A stretch of DNA of 35,492 bases from Micromonosporaceae bacterium (GTDB lineage: Bacteria; Actinomycetota; Actinomycetes; Mycobacteriales; Micromonosporaceae): positions 1-35,492 of the forward strand of contig WHTQ01000041.1 in the NCBI GenBank assembly GCA_009377645.1, in the 5' to 3' direction. The translations under genes were made by a program, and so were the position numbers. Within the stretch, counting starts at the first letter, position 1; the number at the start of each line of letters is the position of its first letter. The notes under the pieces were generated by a model that saw only the letters and a program-made list of their open reading frames with translations, did no database searches and was not told where the DNA came from. Shown here one piece after another: positions 24,456 through 32,209 of this stretch.

Positions 24456-25892
24456 ATGACCCCGGACCAGTTCCGGGAGTACGGGCATGCGGTGGTGGAC
24501 TGGGTGGCCGACTACTGGGCCGGGCTGGCGGCCGGGCCGGACGGCGCTCGGCCGCCGGTGCAGCCGCCGGTCTCCCCGGGCTGGGTGGCCGGCGCCCTAC
24601 CGCCCACCGTGCCGGAGCGTGGTGAGCCGTTCGAGGCGGTGCTCGCCGACCTGGACCGGATCGTGGTGCCGGCCACCACCCACTGGCAGCATCCGTCGTA
24701 CTTCGGGTACTTCCCGGCCAACACCTCCGGCCCGAGTGTGCTGGGGGACCTGGTCTGTGCCGGGCTGGGGACCCAGGGGATGCTCTGGTCCACCGGGCCG
24801 GCCTGCACTGAGCTGGAGACCGTCACGCTGGACTGGCTGGTCGACCTGCTGGGCCTGCCGGCCCGGTTCCGGTCGGACGGGCCCGGCGGCGGGGTGATCC
24901 AGGACTCGGCCTCCTCGGCCGCCCTGGTGGCGACCCTGGTCGCGCTGCACCGCGCCAGCGATGGCCGGTGGCGCGAGTCCGGTGTGCAGGACCGGTTCAC
25001 CGTCTACGCCTCCACCCAGGGGCACTCCTCGATCGAGAAGGCGGCCCGGATCGCCGGGCTCGGCGACCGGGCGGTCCGGCTGGTCGATGTGGACGAACGG
25101 CTCGCGATGCGGCCGGACGCGCTGGCCGCCCAGATCGCGGGCGACCGGGCCGGCGGCGCCACCCCGGCGCTGGTGGTGGCCACCGTCGGCACCACCTCCA
25201 CCACCGCCGTCGACCCGCTGGCCGCGATCGGCGCGCTCTGCCGGGAGCAGCAGATCTGGCTGCACGTGGACGCCGCGTACGCGGGTGCCGCGGCGACCTG
25301 CCCGGAGCTGCGCTGGACCCACGCCGGGGTGGAGCTGGCCGACTCGTACTGCTTCGACCCGCACAAGTGGCTGCTCACCGGCTTCGACTGCGACGCGTTC
25401 TGGGTCGCCGATCGGAGCGAGCTGGTGCAGGCCCTGACCGTTCTGCCGGAGTACCTGCGCAACGCCGCCACCGCCACCGGCGCGGTGATCGACTACCGGG
25501 ACTGGCAGGTGCCGCTGGGCCGCCGGTTCCGGGCCCTGAAGCTGTGGTTCGTGCTGCGCTGGTACGGCGTCGAGGGGCTGCGGGCACACGTGCGCACCGG
25601 CGTGGCGCTGGCCGATCGGTTCGCCGGCTGGGTCCGGGCCGACGACCGGTTCGAGCTGGTCGCCCCGCACCCGTTCTCACTGATCTGCTTCCGGCTGCGG
25701 GCTCCGGACGGGGTGAACGAGGCGTTGCTGCACCGGCTCAACGCGACTGGTTCGCTCTTCCTGACCCACACGAAGGTACGCGACCGGTTCGTGCTCCGGC
25801 TGGCGATCGGCGCACCGGCCACCGCGGCGGGTCACGTGGCGGCCGCCTGGCGGCAGATCCAGCAGGCCGCCACCGAGCTGCTCGCCGGCTGA
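24456..25892 (+). CDS. PLP-dependent aromatic-L-amino-acid-type decarboxylase
   Basis: This 478-residue group II PLP decarboxylase of the DDC/tyrosine-tryptophan decarboxylase type turns an aromatic amino acid into its amine. The N-terminus FREYGHAVVDWVADY, HWQHPSYFGYFPANTSGPSVLGD and SWAS-like QDSASSAALVATL are typical. The PLP lysine is Lys304 in SYCFDPHKWLL, with ligand histidine/aspartate in WLHVDAAYAGAA. The exact substrate cannot be read off. The ATG at 24456 has TAGGA close before it. GTG at 24444 would add four residues and lies about seven bases after a TATCGT box, so a leaderless start there is also possible. The Rrf2 gene follows after 21 bases. Confidence 0.9.
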   Translation: MTPDQFREYGHAVVDWVADYWAGLAAGPDGARPPVQPPVSPGWVAGALPPTVPERGEPFEAVLADLDRIVVPATTHWQHPSYFGYFPANTSGPSVLGDLVCAGLGTQGMLWSTGPACTELETVTLDWLVDLLGLPARFRSDGPGGGVIQDSASSAALVATLVALHRASDGRWRESGVQDRFTVYASTQGHSSIEKAARIAGLGDRAVRLVDVDERLAMRPDALAAQIAGDRAGGATPALVVATVGTTSTTAVDPLAAIGALCREQQIWLHVDAAYAGAAATCPELRWTHAGVELADSYCFDPHKWLLTGFDCDAFWVADRSELVQALTVLPEYLRNAATATGAVIDYRDWQVPLGRRFRALKLWFVLRWYGVEGLRAHVRTGVALADRFAGWVRADDRFELVAPHPFSLICFRLRAPDGVNEALLHRLNATGSLFLTHTKVRDRFVLRLAIGAPATAAGHVAAAWRQIQQAATELLAG

Positions 25893-25913
25893 CCGGTCCG
25901 GCAAGATGATCCC

Positions 25914-26369
25914 ATGCAGGTGTCGGCGCGCGGTGACTACGCGGTCCGGGCCGCGGTCGGGCTGGCCGCCGCGTACCCGGCCACCATCTCCTCCCAGGCG
26001 CTCGCCGACGAGCAGGCGCTGCCCCGCAAGTTCCTGGAGGCGATCCTCGGCGACCTGCGGCGGGCCGGGCTGATCCACAGCGTGCGCGGCGCCGACGGCG
26101 GCTACCGGCTGGCCCGCCCACCCGACGCCGTCCCGGTCGGGGCGGTGCTGCGGGCGGTGGACGGCCCGCTGGCCGGGGTGCGGGGCCGCCGGCCGGAGGA
26201 GATCGAGTACGCGGGCAGCGCCGCCCACCTGTCGGAGCTGTGGGTGGCGGTCCGGGCCGCGGTGCGCGGGGTGCTGGACGAGGTGACCCTGGCGCAGGTG
26301 GTCACCGGCCGGTTGCCGGCCCGGGTCCGCCGGCTGGTCGACCCCCCGGACGCCTGGCAGCCCCGCTGA
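25914..26369 (+). CDS. Rrf2-family transcriptional regulator lacking cysteines
   Basis: This 151-residue regulator has the Rrf2 winged helix: VSARGDYAVRAAVGLAAAYP, then SSQALADEQALPRKFLEAILGDLRRAGLIHSVRGADGGYRLARPP. IscR, NsrR and RsrR use cysteines to hold an Fe-S cluster, but this protein has no cysteine at all, so it must sense something else or be a simple repressor. It follows the decarboxylase gene on the same strand and may be co-transcribed. A hairpin that could stop transcription from both sides lies after its stop. Confidence 0.88.
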   Translation: MQVSARGDYAVRAAVGLAAAYPATISSQALADEQALPRKFLEAILGDLRRAGLIHSVRGADGGYRLARPPDAVPVGAVLRAVDGPLAGVRGRRPEEIEYAGSAAHLSELWVAVRAAVRGVLDEVTLAQVVTGRLPARVRRLVDPPDAWQPR

Positions 26370-26384
26370 CCCTTTTACCTGGCC

Positions 26385-26439
26385 GATCATGAACCTAGGT
26401 ACCTGGTCGGCGAGCCCGGACCTGCCGTACCTCATGATC
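26385..26439. terminator. Hairpin between convergent Rrf2 and thioesterase genes
   Basis: GATCATG with AGGTAC (26385-26402 side) pairs with GTACCT and CATGATC (26427-26439), leaving a 5-base bulge on the left arm and a loop of about 24 bases. It sits between convergent stops, fitting a bidirectional terminator. Confidence 0.5.
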
Positions 26440-26462
26440 AGCGGACTGGGCTGGCCGGCTGC

Positions 26463-27353
26463 CTACCCGCCGACCCGGCGCAGCAGCCCCTCCTGTAACG
26501 CGGTGGCGATGTGCCGGCCGTCCCGGGTCAGCATCCGGCCGGTGGCAAGGCCGCGGGCGCCGGACGCGGACGGGCTCCAGCAGTCGTAGAGGAACCAGTC
26601 GTCGGCCCGGAACGGCCGATGGAACCACAGCGCGTGGTCCAGGCTGGCGCCGACCACCCCGCCCGGCCCCCACACTTCACCGTGCACCGACAGCACCGAG
26701 TCCAGCAGGGTCAGGTCGGAGGCGTACGCGAGCAGGCAGGCGTGAAGCAGCGGATCGTCGGGCAGCTTCCCGTCGATCCGCATCCACACCCGCTGGCGCG
26801 GGTCGGCCGGCCGGTCCCCGGGCGGCACCAGGCCGGGCTCGCCCACGTAGCGCACGTCGATCGGGCGCGGGATCATCCCCCAGATGCCGGCCCGCTCCGG
26901 GTACCGGGCCAGCCGCTCGCTCATGGTCGGCACGTCCTCCGGCTCCGGCACGCCCGCCGGCGCCGGGGCGTGGTGGTCCAGCCCCTCCTCGTGGCGGTGG
27001 AACGAGGCCGACATGAAGAAGATGGTCTTGCCGTGCTGCTGCGCCACACACCGCCGGACCGAGAACGACCGCCCGTCCCGGATGTTCTCCACGGAGTAGT
27101 GGATCGGCTCGGCCGGGTCGCCCGGGCGTACGAAGTAGCCGTGCAGCGAGTGCACCGGGCGGGCCGGGCCGACCGTCCGGCCGGCGGCCACCAGCGCCTG
27201 GCTGGCCACCTGCCCCCCGAACACCCGCTGCGGGCCGACCGAGGGGCTCATCCCGCGGAAGCTGTGGTCGGACAGCGACGCCAGGTCGAGCAGCTCCAGC
27301 AGGTGGTCCACCGCCGCCTGCCCGGTCACCGGGCGGGCCTCACCGAACAGCAT
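26463..27353 (-). CDS. tesB: Acyl-CoA thioesterase II
   Basis: This 296-residue double-hotdog thioesterase hydrolyses acyl-CoA to free acid and CoA. Family markers are RVFGGQVASQALVAAGRTV, RPVHSLHGYFVRPGDP, SVENIRDGRSFSVRRCVAQQ and FFMSASFHRHE in the first hotdog, and GGVVGASLDHALWFHRPFRADDWFLYD with ATGRMLTRDGRHIATALQEGLLR in the second. Length and order are normal. Its start overlaps the 3' end of pyruvate kinase by 14 bases, so the two are co-transcribed, an arrangement I recall from Micromonosporaceae. Confidence 0.92.
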   Translation of the reverse strand: MLFGEARPVTGQAAVDHLLELLDLASLSDHSFRGMSPSVGPQRVFGGQVASQALVAAGRTVGPARPVHSLHGYFVRPGDPAEPIHYSVENIRDGRSFSVRRCVAQQHGKTIFFMSASFHRHEEGLDHHAPAPAGVPEPEDVPTMSERLARYPERAGIWGMIPRPIDVRYVGEPGLVPPGDRPADPRQRVWMRIDGKLPDDPLLHACLLAYASDLTLLDSVLSVHGEVWGPGGVVGASLDHALWFHRPFRADDWFLYDCWSPSASGARGLATGRMLTRDGRHIATALQEGLLRRVGG

Positions 27354-28800
27354 CGTCTGCCTCCACAGTGGCCAACGAGCCGACCTGGTGCACCCGCAAC
27401 GTGTTCGTGGAGCCGGGTGCGCCGGGCGGGCTGCCGGCCACGATTACCACGTGGTCGCCCGGTGCCGCCCGGCCCAGCGCCAGCAGCGCCTGGTCGACCT
27501 GCCGGAACATCTCGTCCGTATGCCGCACCAGCGGAGCCAGGAACGCCTCCACCCCCCAGGAGAGCGTGAGCTGGTTGCGCACCGCCTGGTCCGGCGTGAA
27601 CGCGAGCAGCGGCAGCTCGCAGTGCAGCCGGGCCAGCCGGCGCACGGTGTCCCCGCTAGTGGTGAACGCGACCAGCGCCTTGGCGTCGACCGCCACGGCG
27701 ACCTGGCCGGCGGCCGCGGCGATCGCACCGCCCTTGGTACGCGGGGCGTGCTCGAGCCCGGGCCGGCGCAGGTCCCGCGGCAGCCCGGCCTGACCCGCCT
27801 CGGTGGTGGCCACGATGGTGGCCATGGTGGTGACCGCCGGCACCGGGAACCGGCCGATGCTGGTCTCGCCGGACAGCATCACCGCGTCCGCCCCGTCCAG
27901 CACCGCGTTGGCCACGTCGGAGACCTCGGCCCGGGTCGGGCGGGGACGGTCGGTCATCGAGTCGAGCATCTGGGTCGCCACGATCACCGGCTTGGCCTGC
28001 TCCCGGCACAGCTGCACCGCCCGCTTCTGGACCAGCGGCACCTCCTCCAGCGGCAGCTCGATGCCGAGGTCGCCGCGCGCCACCATTAGCCCGTCGAACG
28101 CCTCCACCACCGCCGGCAGCGCCGCCACCGCCTCCGGCTTCTCCAGCTTGGCCAGCACCGGCCGGCGTACTCCTTCGGTGGCCATCAGGTCCCGGATCCC
28201 CTTGCCGTCGGCGGGTGACCGGACGAACGAGAGCGCCACCAGGTCCACCCCCAGCCGAAGCGCGAACCGGAGGTCCACGATGTCCTTGTCGCACAGGGCC
28301 GGCAGGCTCAGCGCTACGTTCGGCAGCGATAGTCCCTTGTGATCGGAGACTTCGCCGCCGACCTCCACCCGGCAGTGGATGTCCCGGCCGTCCACACCGG
28401 TCACCCGGACCGCCACCCGCCCGTCGTCGATCAGCAGCCGGTCGCCCGCCCGGACCTCCGCGGACAGGTCGCGGTAGCTGACCGAGACCCGCCCGGCGTC
28501 TCCGAGCACGTCGTCCCCGGTGATCACCACCCGGCCACCGGTGTGCCAGGCCACCGGTGGCTCGGCGAACCGGCCCAGCCGCACCTTCGGTCCGGCCAGG
28601 TCGGCCAGGACGCCGACCGGCCGACCGGCCGCCGCGGCCGCCTCCCGGACCAGCCGGTACGCGCGCTCGTGCGCAGCGTGGCTGCCGTGGCTGAAGTTGA
28701 GCCGGGCCACGTCCATCCCGGCCTCGACCAGCCCGCGGATCCGCGCAGGGCTCGCGGTGGCGGGTCCGATCGTGGCGACGATCTTGGCGCGGCGGCTCAC
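27340..28800 (-). CDS. pyk: Pyruvate kinase
   Basis: This enzyme converts phosphoenolpyruvate and ADP to pyruvate and ATP in glycolysis. The 486-residue sequence opens SRRAKIVATIGPAT and has RLNFSHGSH, LADLAGPKVRLG, VARGDLGIELPLEEVP (metal and substrate site) and DGADAVMLSGETSIGRFP. The allosteric C-domain is present. GTG at 28800 was chosen because family homology starts there; an upstream extension to 28887 has no family resemblance. GAGGGG lies just before the start. It is the first gene of a pyk-tesB operon. Confidence 0.95.
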   Translation of the reverse strand: MSRRAKIVATIGPATASPARIRGLVEAGMDVARLNFSHGSHAAHERAYRLVREAAAAAGRPVGVLADLAGPKVRLGRFAEPPVAWHTGGRVVITGDDVLGDAGRVSVSYRDLSAEVRAGDRLLIDDGRVAVRVTGVDGRDIHCRVEVGGEVSDHKGLSLPNVALSLPALCDKDIVDLRFALRLGVDLVALSFVRSPADGKGIRDLMATEGVRRPVLAKLEKPEAVAALPAVVEAFDGLMVARGDLGIELPLEEVPLVQKRAVQLCREQAKPVIVATQMLDSMTDRPRPTRAEVSDVANAVLDGADAVMLSGETSIGRFPVPAVTTMATIVATTEAGQAGLPRDLRRPGLEHAPRTKGGAIAAAAGQVAVAVDAKALVAFTTSGDTVRRLARLHCELPLLAFTPDQAVRNQLTLSWGVEAFLAPLVRHTDEMFRQVDQALLALGRAAPGDHVVIVAGSPPGAPGSTNTLRVHQVGSLATVEADDAVR

Positions 28801-29095
28801 GCCCCTCAGGCTAGCCGTTGGCTGGCCGGCACCGGACGAAGGTGGTGCGGTCGCTCGGGCTCCAGCCTCTCGCGCGGTTGGGAGCATCCGGACGAGCTAC
28901 ACACGCGGTGCTGGCGGGCGCCCCGCGGGTGCTCACCGACCTGGCGGCGATCCTGGCCGATGTGGCCCAACGCCGCTCACCTGACGGGCGCGGAGCCTCC
29001 ACGACAGGGGGCATCCCGCTGATCCGGGATAGCACGCGCCAGCCACTGGGCCGCGCCTGAACCGCCGCCACCCACGGATAGCTACAAAACAGGGC
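28801..29095. other. Gap of about 300 bases with no recognisable gene
   Basis: This stretch must hold the pyk promoter (minus strand), but no clear hexamers were found. An 80-codon plus-strand frame at 28818-29060 has no ribosome binding site and no recognisable domain. No tRNA-like fold or strong hairpin was seen. Confidence 0.4.
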
Positions 29096-29101
29096 TAGAA
29101 T
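29096..29101 (+). promoter_or_regulatory. -10 box for a probably leaderless toxin-antitoxin mRNA
   Basis: TAGAAT (29096-29101) ends six bases before the antitoxin ATG at 29108, so transcription would start at the ATG itself. No ribosome binding site precedes the ATG, and no clear -35 was found. Leaderless starts are common in actinobacteria. Confidence 0.5.
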
Positions 29102-29107
29102 CTGGCC

Positions 29108-29392
29108 ATGAACGCCGTACCGCTGGCGGAGGCGAAGGACCGCCTTTCCGCCCTCGTGTCCGATATTGCCACCACCCACACCCACTACACGATCACCCGC
29201 AACGGCCGTCCCACCGTGGTGATGCTCCCGATCGACGACCTCGAGGCGCTTGAGGAGACCATCTTCTGGCTCGAGCGGGAAGTCGAACGGCTCCGCTCCG
29301 GAGTCCAGCCGGAGGACGGCGCCGACATCTCGGGCGAGGAAATGGCTGATCTGATCCGCCGCCGGCGGACCCGGGAGGGAGAGCCGGCGTGA
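29108..29392 (+). CDS. Phd/YefM-family antitoxin
   Basis: This 94-residue antitoxin has the Phd/YefM N-terminal DNA-binding fold (VPLAEAKDRLSALVSDIATTHTHYTITRNGRPTVVMLPIDDLEALEETIFWL) and an acidic, helical C-terminus (DGADISGEEMADLIRRRRTREG) that would wrap and block the toxin. Together with the toxin it should bind its own promoter. It overlaps the toxin gene by 4 bases (GTGA), the normal antitoxin-first order. Confidence 0.88.
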   Translation: MNAVPLAEAKDRLSALVSDIATTHTHYTITRNGRPTVVMLPIDDLEALEETIFWLEREVERLRSGVQPEDGADISGEEMADLIRRRRTREGEPA

Positions 29393-29670
29393 CCGGAGGG
29401 TACGGCCTGGTGGTCAAGCCGGCCGCCCAACGAGCTCTCGCGGAGACGCTCCCGCCCGCCGCGGCGTTCGCCGCATGGGAGTTCATCAACGGCCCGCTGC
29501 GCGAAGCCCCCCGCCGCGTGGGCAAGCCGCTGCTCGAACCGCTGCTGGGCGACTGGTCTGCCCGGCGCGGCTTCCTACGGGTCCGCTACCGGGTCGACGA
29601 TGCCAAGCAGCTGGTCACCGTAGTCGATATCGCGCATCGCAGCGACATCTACCACCCTCGCCGCGCCTGA
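29389..29670 (+). CDS. RelE/ParE-family toxin
   Basis: This 93-residue toxin of the RelE type is usually a ribosome-dependent mRNA nuclease. It opens YGLVVKPAAQRALAETLP (the VxxxxxAxRxL helix), has the central RRVGKPLLEPLLGDWSARRGFLRVRYRVDD strand region with the basic RGxxRVRY motif, and ends VVDIAHRSDIYHP with the His-Arg-x-x-x-Tyr pattern common in active members. The GTG start overlaps the antitoxin stop. The pair appears intact and is probably functional. Confidence 0.88.
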   Translation: MTGGYGLVVKPAAQRALAETLPPAAAFAAWEFINGPLREAPRRVGKPLLEPLLGDWSARRGFLRVRYRVDDAKQLVTVVDIAHRSDIYHPRRA

Positions 29671-29786
29671 GGTCACCGCCGGAGCACCCCCGTTACAGGC
29701 CGACCCGATCCTGGCCAGGCACTCCGCCGAGCCCGGCTCAGGTACGCGCCGACCGTCACCCCCGCTCGCCGTACCACGTCTCCGTG

Positions 29787-29804
29787 GCCGCGGCCCGCCG
29801 CGGC
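29787..29804. terminator. Hairpin between the toxin gene and the copper oxidase gene
   Basis: GCCGCGG-CCCG-CCGCGGC is a perfect seven-base-pair stem followed by TGCTTT. It lies 116 bases after the toxin stop and before the next gene, consistent with a terminator. A CCACG/CGTGG inverted repeat overlaps its left side. Confidence 0.5.
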
Positions 29805-29853
29805 TGCTTTCACTATCAGCTGCCATATCCTTACGCACAGTTACTCGATCCCC

Positions 29854-29881
29854 GGTCGCCCGGGAAAGGTCGCCCGGGAAA
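29854..29881. repeat. Tandem 14-base repeat in the leader of the copper oxidase gene
   Basis: GGTCGCCCGGGAAA occurs twice without a gap (29854-29867, 29868-29881), ending 20 bases before the TTG start and just before the ribosome binding site. It could be a regulatory direct repeat or a recent duplication. Confidence 0.7.
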
Positions 29882-29901
29882 GGACTTCAGAAGGAGCACC
29901 G

Positions 29902-32103
29902 TTGAGCTGGAACAGCCTGCCATGGAAGACCCTGCCCCGCCGGACCGTGCTGACGTCCGCCCTGACCACGACCGGTGTGCTACTGCTCGGCGCTCCGGCG
30001 CAGGCCACCGACCCGGCTCGGACCGGGATCGAGGTCTCCGGCACCCAGGTCCGCGCCGGTCGCCACCGGCTACGGCTGCGGATCGACCAGCCGGTCGAGG
30101 CAGCCGAGCCAGCCGGCGAGGCCGGTGCCCCGGTGCCGCTGACGCTGGCCGGCCGGTCCGGGCAGGCGGTGACCGCGGTGGTATCCAGCACCACCGGGCA
30201 CACCACGCTGCACGCCGGCCGGTCGGAGGCGGGCCGGCGGGAGCTCCCGCTCAGCATCGCCCGCAACGGCAGCGCCACGGTCTGGGTCGCGCCCCGCCGG
30301 ATCGGGTCGCCGGGCGTACCGGCCGACGTGGTCACCGTGCGCACCGCATCCGGGGAGCTGCCGGTGGAGGTCTGGATCGAGCCGGCCGGCGGCCAGTGGC
30401 GGCCGGCCGGGCCCGGTGACACCCCGCTGGACCTGGAAATCGTGGCCGCCCACGCGGCGCTGGTCGCCGGCGCCGGGAGCCCGGAGGTGGTGATGTGGTC
30501 ACTGGCCCGAATGCGCAACCCGGACGGCAGCCCGATGCCGGACCCGCGCCGGCCCAGCGAGTGGCTGTGGAACTTCTGGGCGATGGAAGACGTCGAGGCG
30601 CGGGCGCTGGCCACCGACACGCTACGGACCCGGGACCGGGACATGGCCGCCGACGGGGTCACGATCCGCCGCAACACGTTCTGCGCCGGCAACGCCCACC
30701 TGCCCGACGGCCGCCTGCTGGTCGCCGGCGGTCACCTCACCCCGACCGACAACCACAACGGCGGCTATCTGCACATCTACGACGCAGCCGCGCCGGCCGG
30801 CTGGCGGGAGCTGACCGAGCAGCTCGTCCCGCAGCGGTGGTACCCCACCGTCACCGCGCTCCCGGACGGCCGGATGCTGATCACCTCCGGCTCCCAGCAG
30901 ATCCCGCGCCGTGACGACGAGATCGACCTGGGACCGAACGGCTACTGGAACACCATCAACAACGACTACCGGGTCTTCGACCCGGAGACCGAGCGGCTGC
31001 TCGACCCTGGCCCGGTGAGCCTGGTCGACGAGGTCGAGCTGGCCGCCGACGACCAGCGGTTGGCCACCTACCCGTCGGTGTTCGTGCTACCTGCGGACGC
31101 CCGCGAGGGCACCGTGGTGGCGCTGGCCGAGACCACCCGGGCCTGGCTGTTCACCTACCAGCCGGACCAGCCGGCGCCACTGTCCCGGGTGGACCGCGTC
31201 TACCACATGTCCACACAGGGCTCCCGCAGCTACCCGACGTACGGGGCGATGGTGCTCCTCCCGCTCACCGCCGGCGAGCCGGAGGTCCGGATCCTGGCGG
31301 TCGGCGGGAAGCACGAGACCAACCGCGACTACCGCTCGCTCGCAGCTGACCAGCCGGCCACCGCCACCACCGAGGTGCTGCGGCTCGACCTGGGCCGGCC
31401 GCTGACCGACCAGCCGGGCTGGCAGCCGACCCCGGACCTGGCGTTCCCGCGGGTGCTGTGCGACGCCACCCTGCTCGCCGACGGCACGGTGCTGGTCAGC
31501 GGCGGCGCCCGGCAGGGCTGGGGGGACCTGAACAGCGACCCGGTGCTGGCCTCCGAGCTGTTCGACCCGCAGACCGAGACGTTCCGGCTAGCGGCCTCCG
31601 CCACCACCGAACGCCGGTACCACTCCACCGCCCTGTTGCAGCCGGACGGGACCGTGCTCAAGGCCGGCAGCACCGGCGGGTTCGGCGAGGACCGGAACCC
31701 GGACGGCTACGTGTGGATGCGCCCGCGCACCGACGCCGAGCGCTACTACCCCCCGTACCTGTTCCGGGGCCCGCGGCCGCTGATCGTCCATATCGAACCC
31801 GGCGACGGCGCGCCGGTCGGCTACGACCAGGAGCTGACCGTGATCGCCGCCGGGGACAGCCTGGACGCGCAGGCCCGGGTGGCGGTCATCCGGGCCGGCT
31901 CGATCACCCACGGCAACGACATGGACCAGCGGTACGTGTGGCTGGAGGTGACCGGGCACCAGCAGCAGGCGAACTGGACGATCACCACCCGGACGCCGGC
32001 CAACCCGGCGACCGCGCCACCCGGGGACTACCTGCTAGTGGTGGTCGACGGCATCGGGGTCCCGTCCGAGGCCCGGACGATCCGGCTGGCGGTGCCCGGG
32101 TAG
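29902..32103 (+). CDS. Exported galactose-oxidase-like copper radical oxidase
   Basis: This 733-residue protein has an N-terminal RR-containing signal (PRRTVLTSALTTTGVLLLGAPAQA), a linker domain, Kelch-type repeats and a C-terminal DUF1929 (galactose oxidase-like) domain. The residues that build the copper-radical site all have equivalents: Cys261 (NTFCAGN) for the Tyr-Cys crosslink, Tyr314 (QRWYPTV), Tyr573/His574 (RRYHST) and His670 (ITHGNDMDQRYV). An active enzyme oxidising an alcohol or sugar and making hydrogen peroxide outside the cell is predicted. GlxA of Streptomyces, used in glycan deposition at hyphal tips, is the closest characterised bacterial type I know. TTG at 29902 follows AAGGAG at six bases. 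It stands alone in its strand block. Confidence 0.85.
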   Translation: MSWNSLPWKTLPRRTVLTSALTTTGVLLLGAPAQATDPARTGIEVSGTQVRAGRHRLRLRIDQPVEAAEPAGEAGAPVPLTLAGRSGQAVTAVVSSTTGHTTLHAGRSEAGRRELPLSIARNGSATVWVAPRRIGSPGVPADVVTVRTASGELPVEVWIEPAGGQWRPAGPGDTPLDLEIVAAHAALVAGAGSPEVVMWSLARMRNPDGSPMPDPRRPSEWLWNFWAMEDVEARALATDTLRTRDRDMAADGVTIRRNTFCAGNAHLPDGRLLVAGGHLTPTDNHNGGYLHIYDAAAPAGWRELTEQLVPQRWYPTVTALPDGRMLITSGSQQIPRRDDEIDLGPNGYWNTINNDYRVFDPETERLLDPGPVSLVDEVELAADDQRLATYPSVFVLPADAREGTVVALAETTRAWLFTYQPDQPAPLSRVDRVYHMSTQGSRSYPTYGAMVLLPLTAGEPEVRILAVGGKHETNRDYRSLAADQPATATTEVLRLDLGRPLTDQPGWQPTPDLAFPRVLCDATLLADGTVLVSGGARQGWGDLNSDPVLASELFDPQTETFRLAASATTERRYHSTALLQPDGTVLKAGSTGGFGEDRNPDGYVWMRPRTDAERYYPPYLFRGPRPLIVHIEPGDGAPVGYDQELTVIAAGDSLDAQARVAVIRAGSITHGNDMDQRYVWLEVTGHQQQANWTITTRTPANPATAPPGDYLLVVVDGIGVPSEARTIRLAVPG

Positions 32104-32150
32104 CCGGGCCTGACCTCACCCTGCCTGGATCGGGGTGGTCGGTCTGCCGA

Positions 32151-32186
32151 CATACCCCTGAGGTATGCCGATACCCATGAGGTATG
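32151..32186. promoter_or_regulatory. Two tandem operator-like palindromes (TACC-N5-GGTA)
   Basis: CATACC-CCTGA-GGTATG (32151-32167) and ATACC-CATGA-GGTAT (32171-32185) are near-identical palindromes 19 bases apart. They lie 48 bases after the copper oxidase stop and 24 bases before the gltD stop, so between two gene ends. Their form recalls copper-responsive CsoR-type operators. Confidence 0.5.
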
Positions 32187-32209
32187 GCGCTCGGCAAAGG
32201 GGTGCCGCC

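Noticed and set aside
28818-29060. Possible 80-residue gene in the pyk/antitoxin gap
   Set aside because: It has no ribosome binding site, no recognisable domain and no neighbour coupling; it is equally likely chance in GC-rich DNA.
28801-29107. tRNA or riboswitch in the gap
   Set aside because: No cloverleaf, anticodon arm with conserved T-loop, or known riboswitch core could be found by eye.
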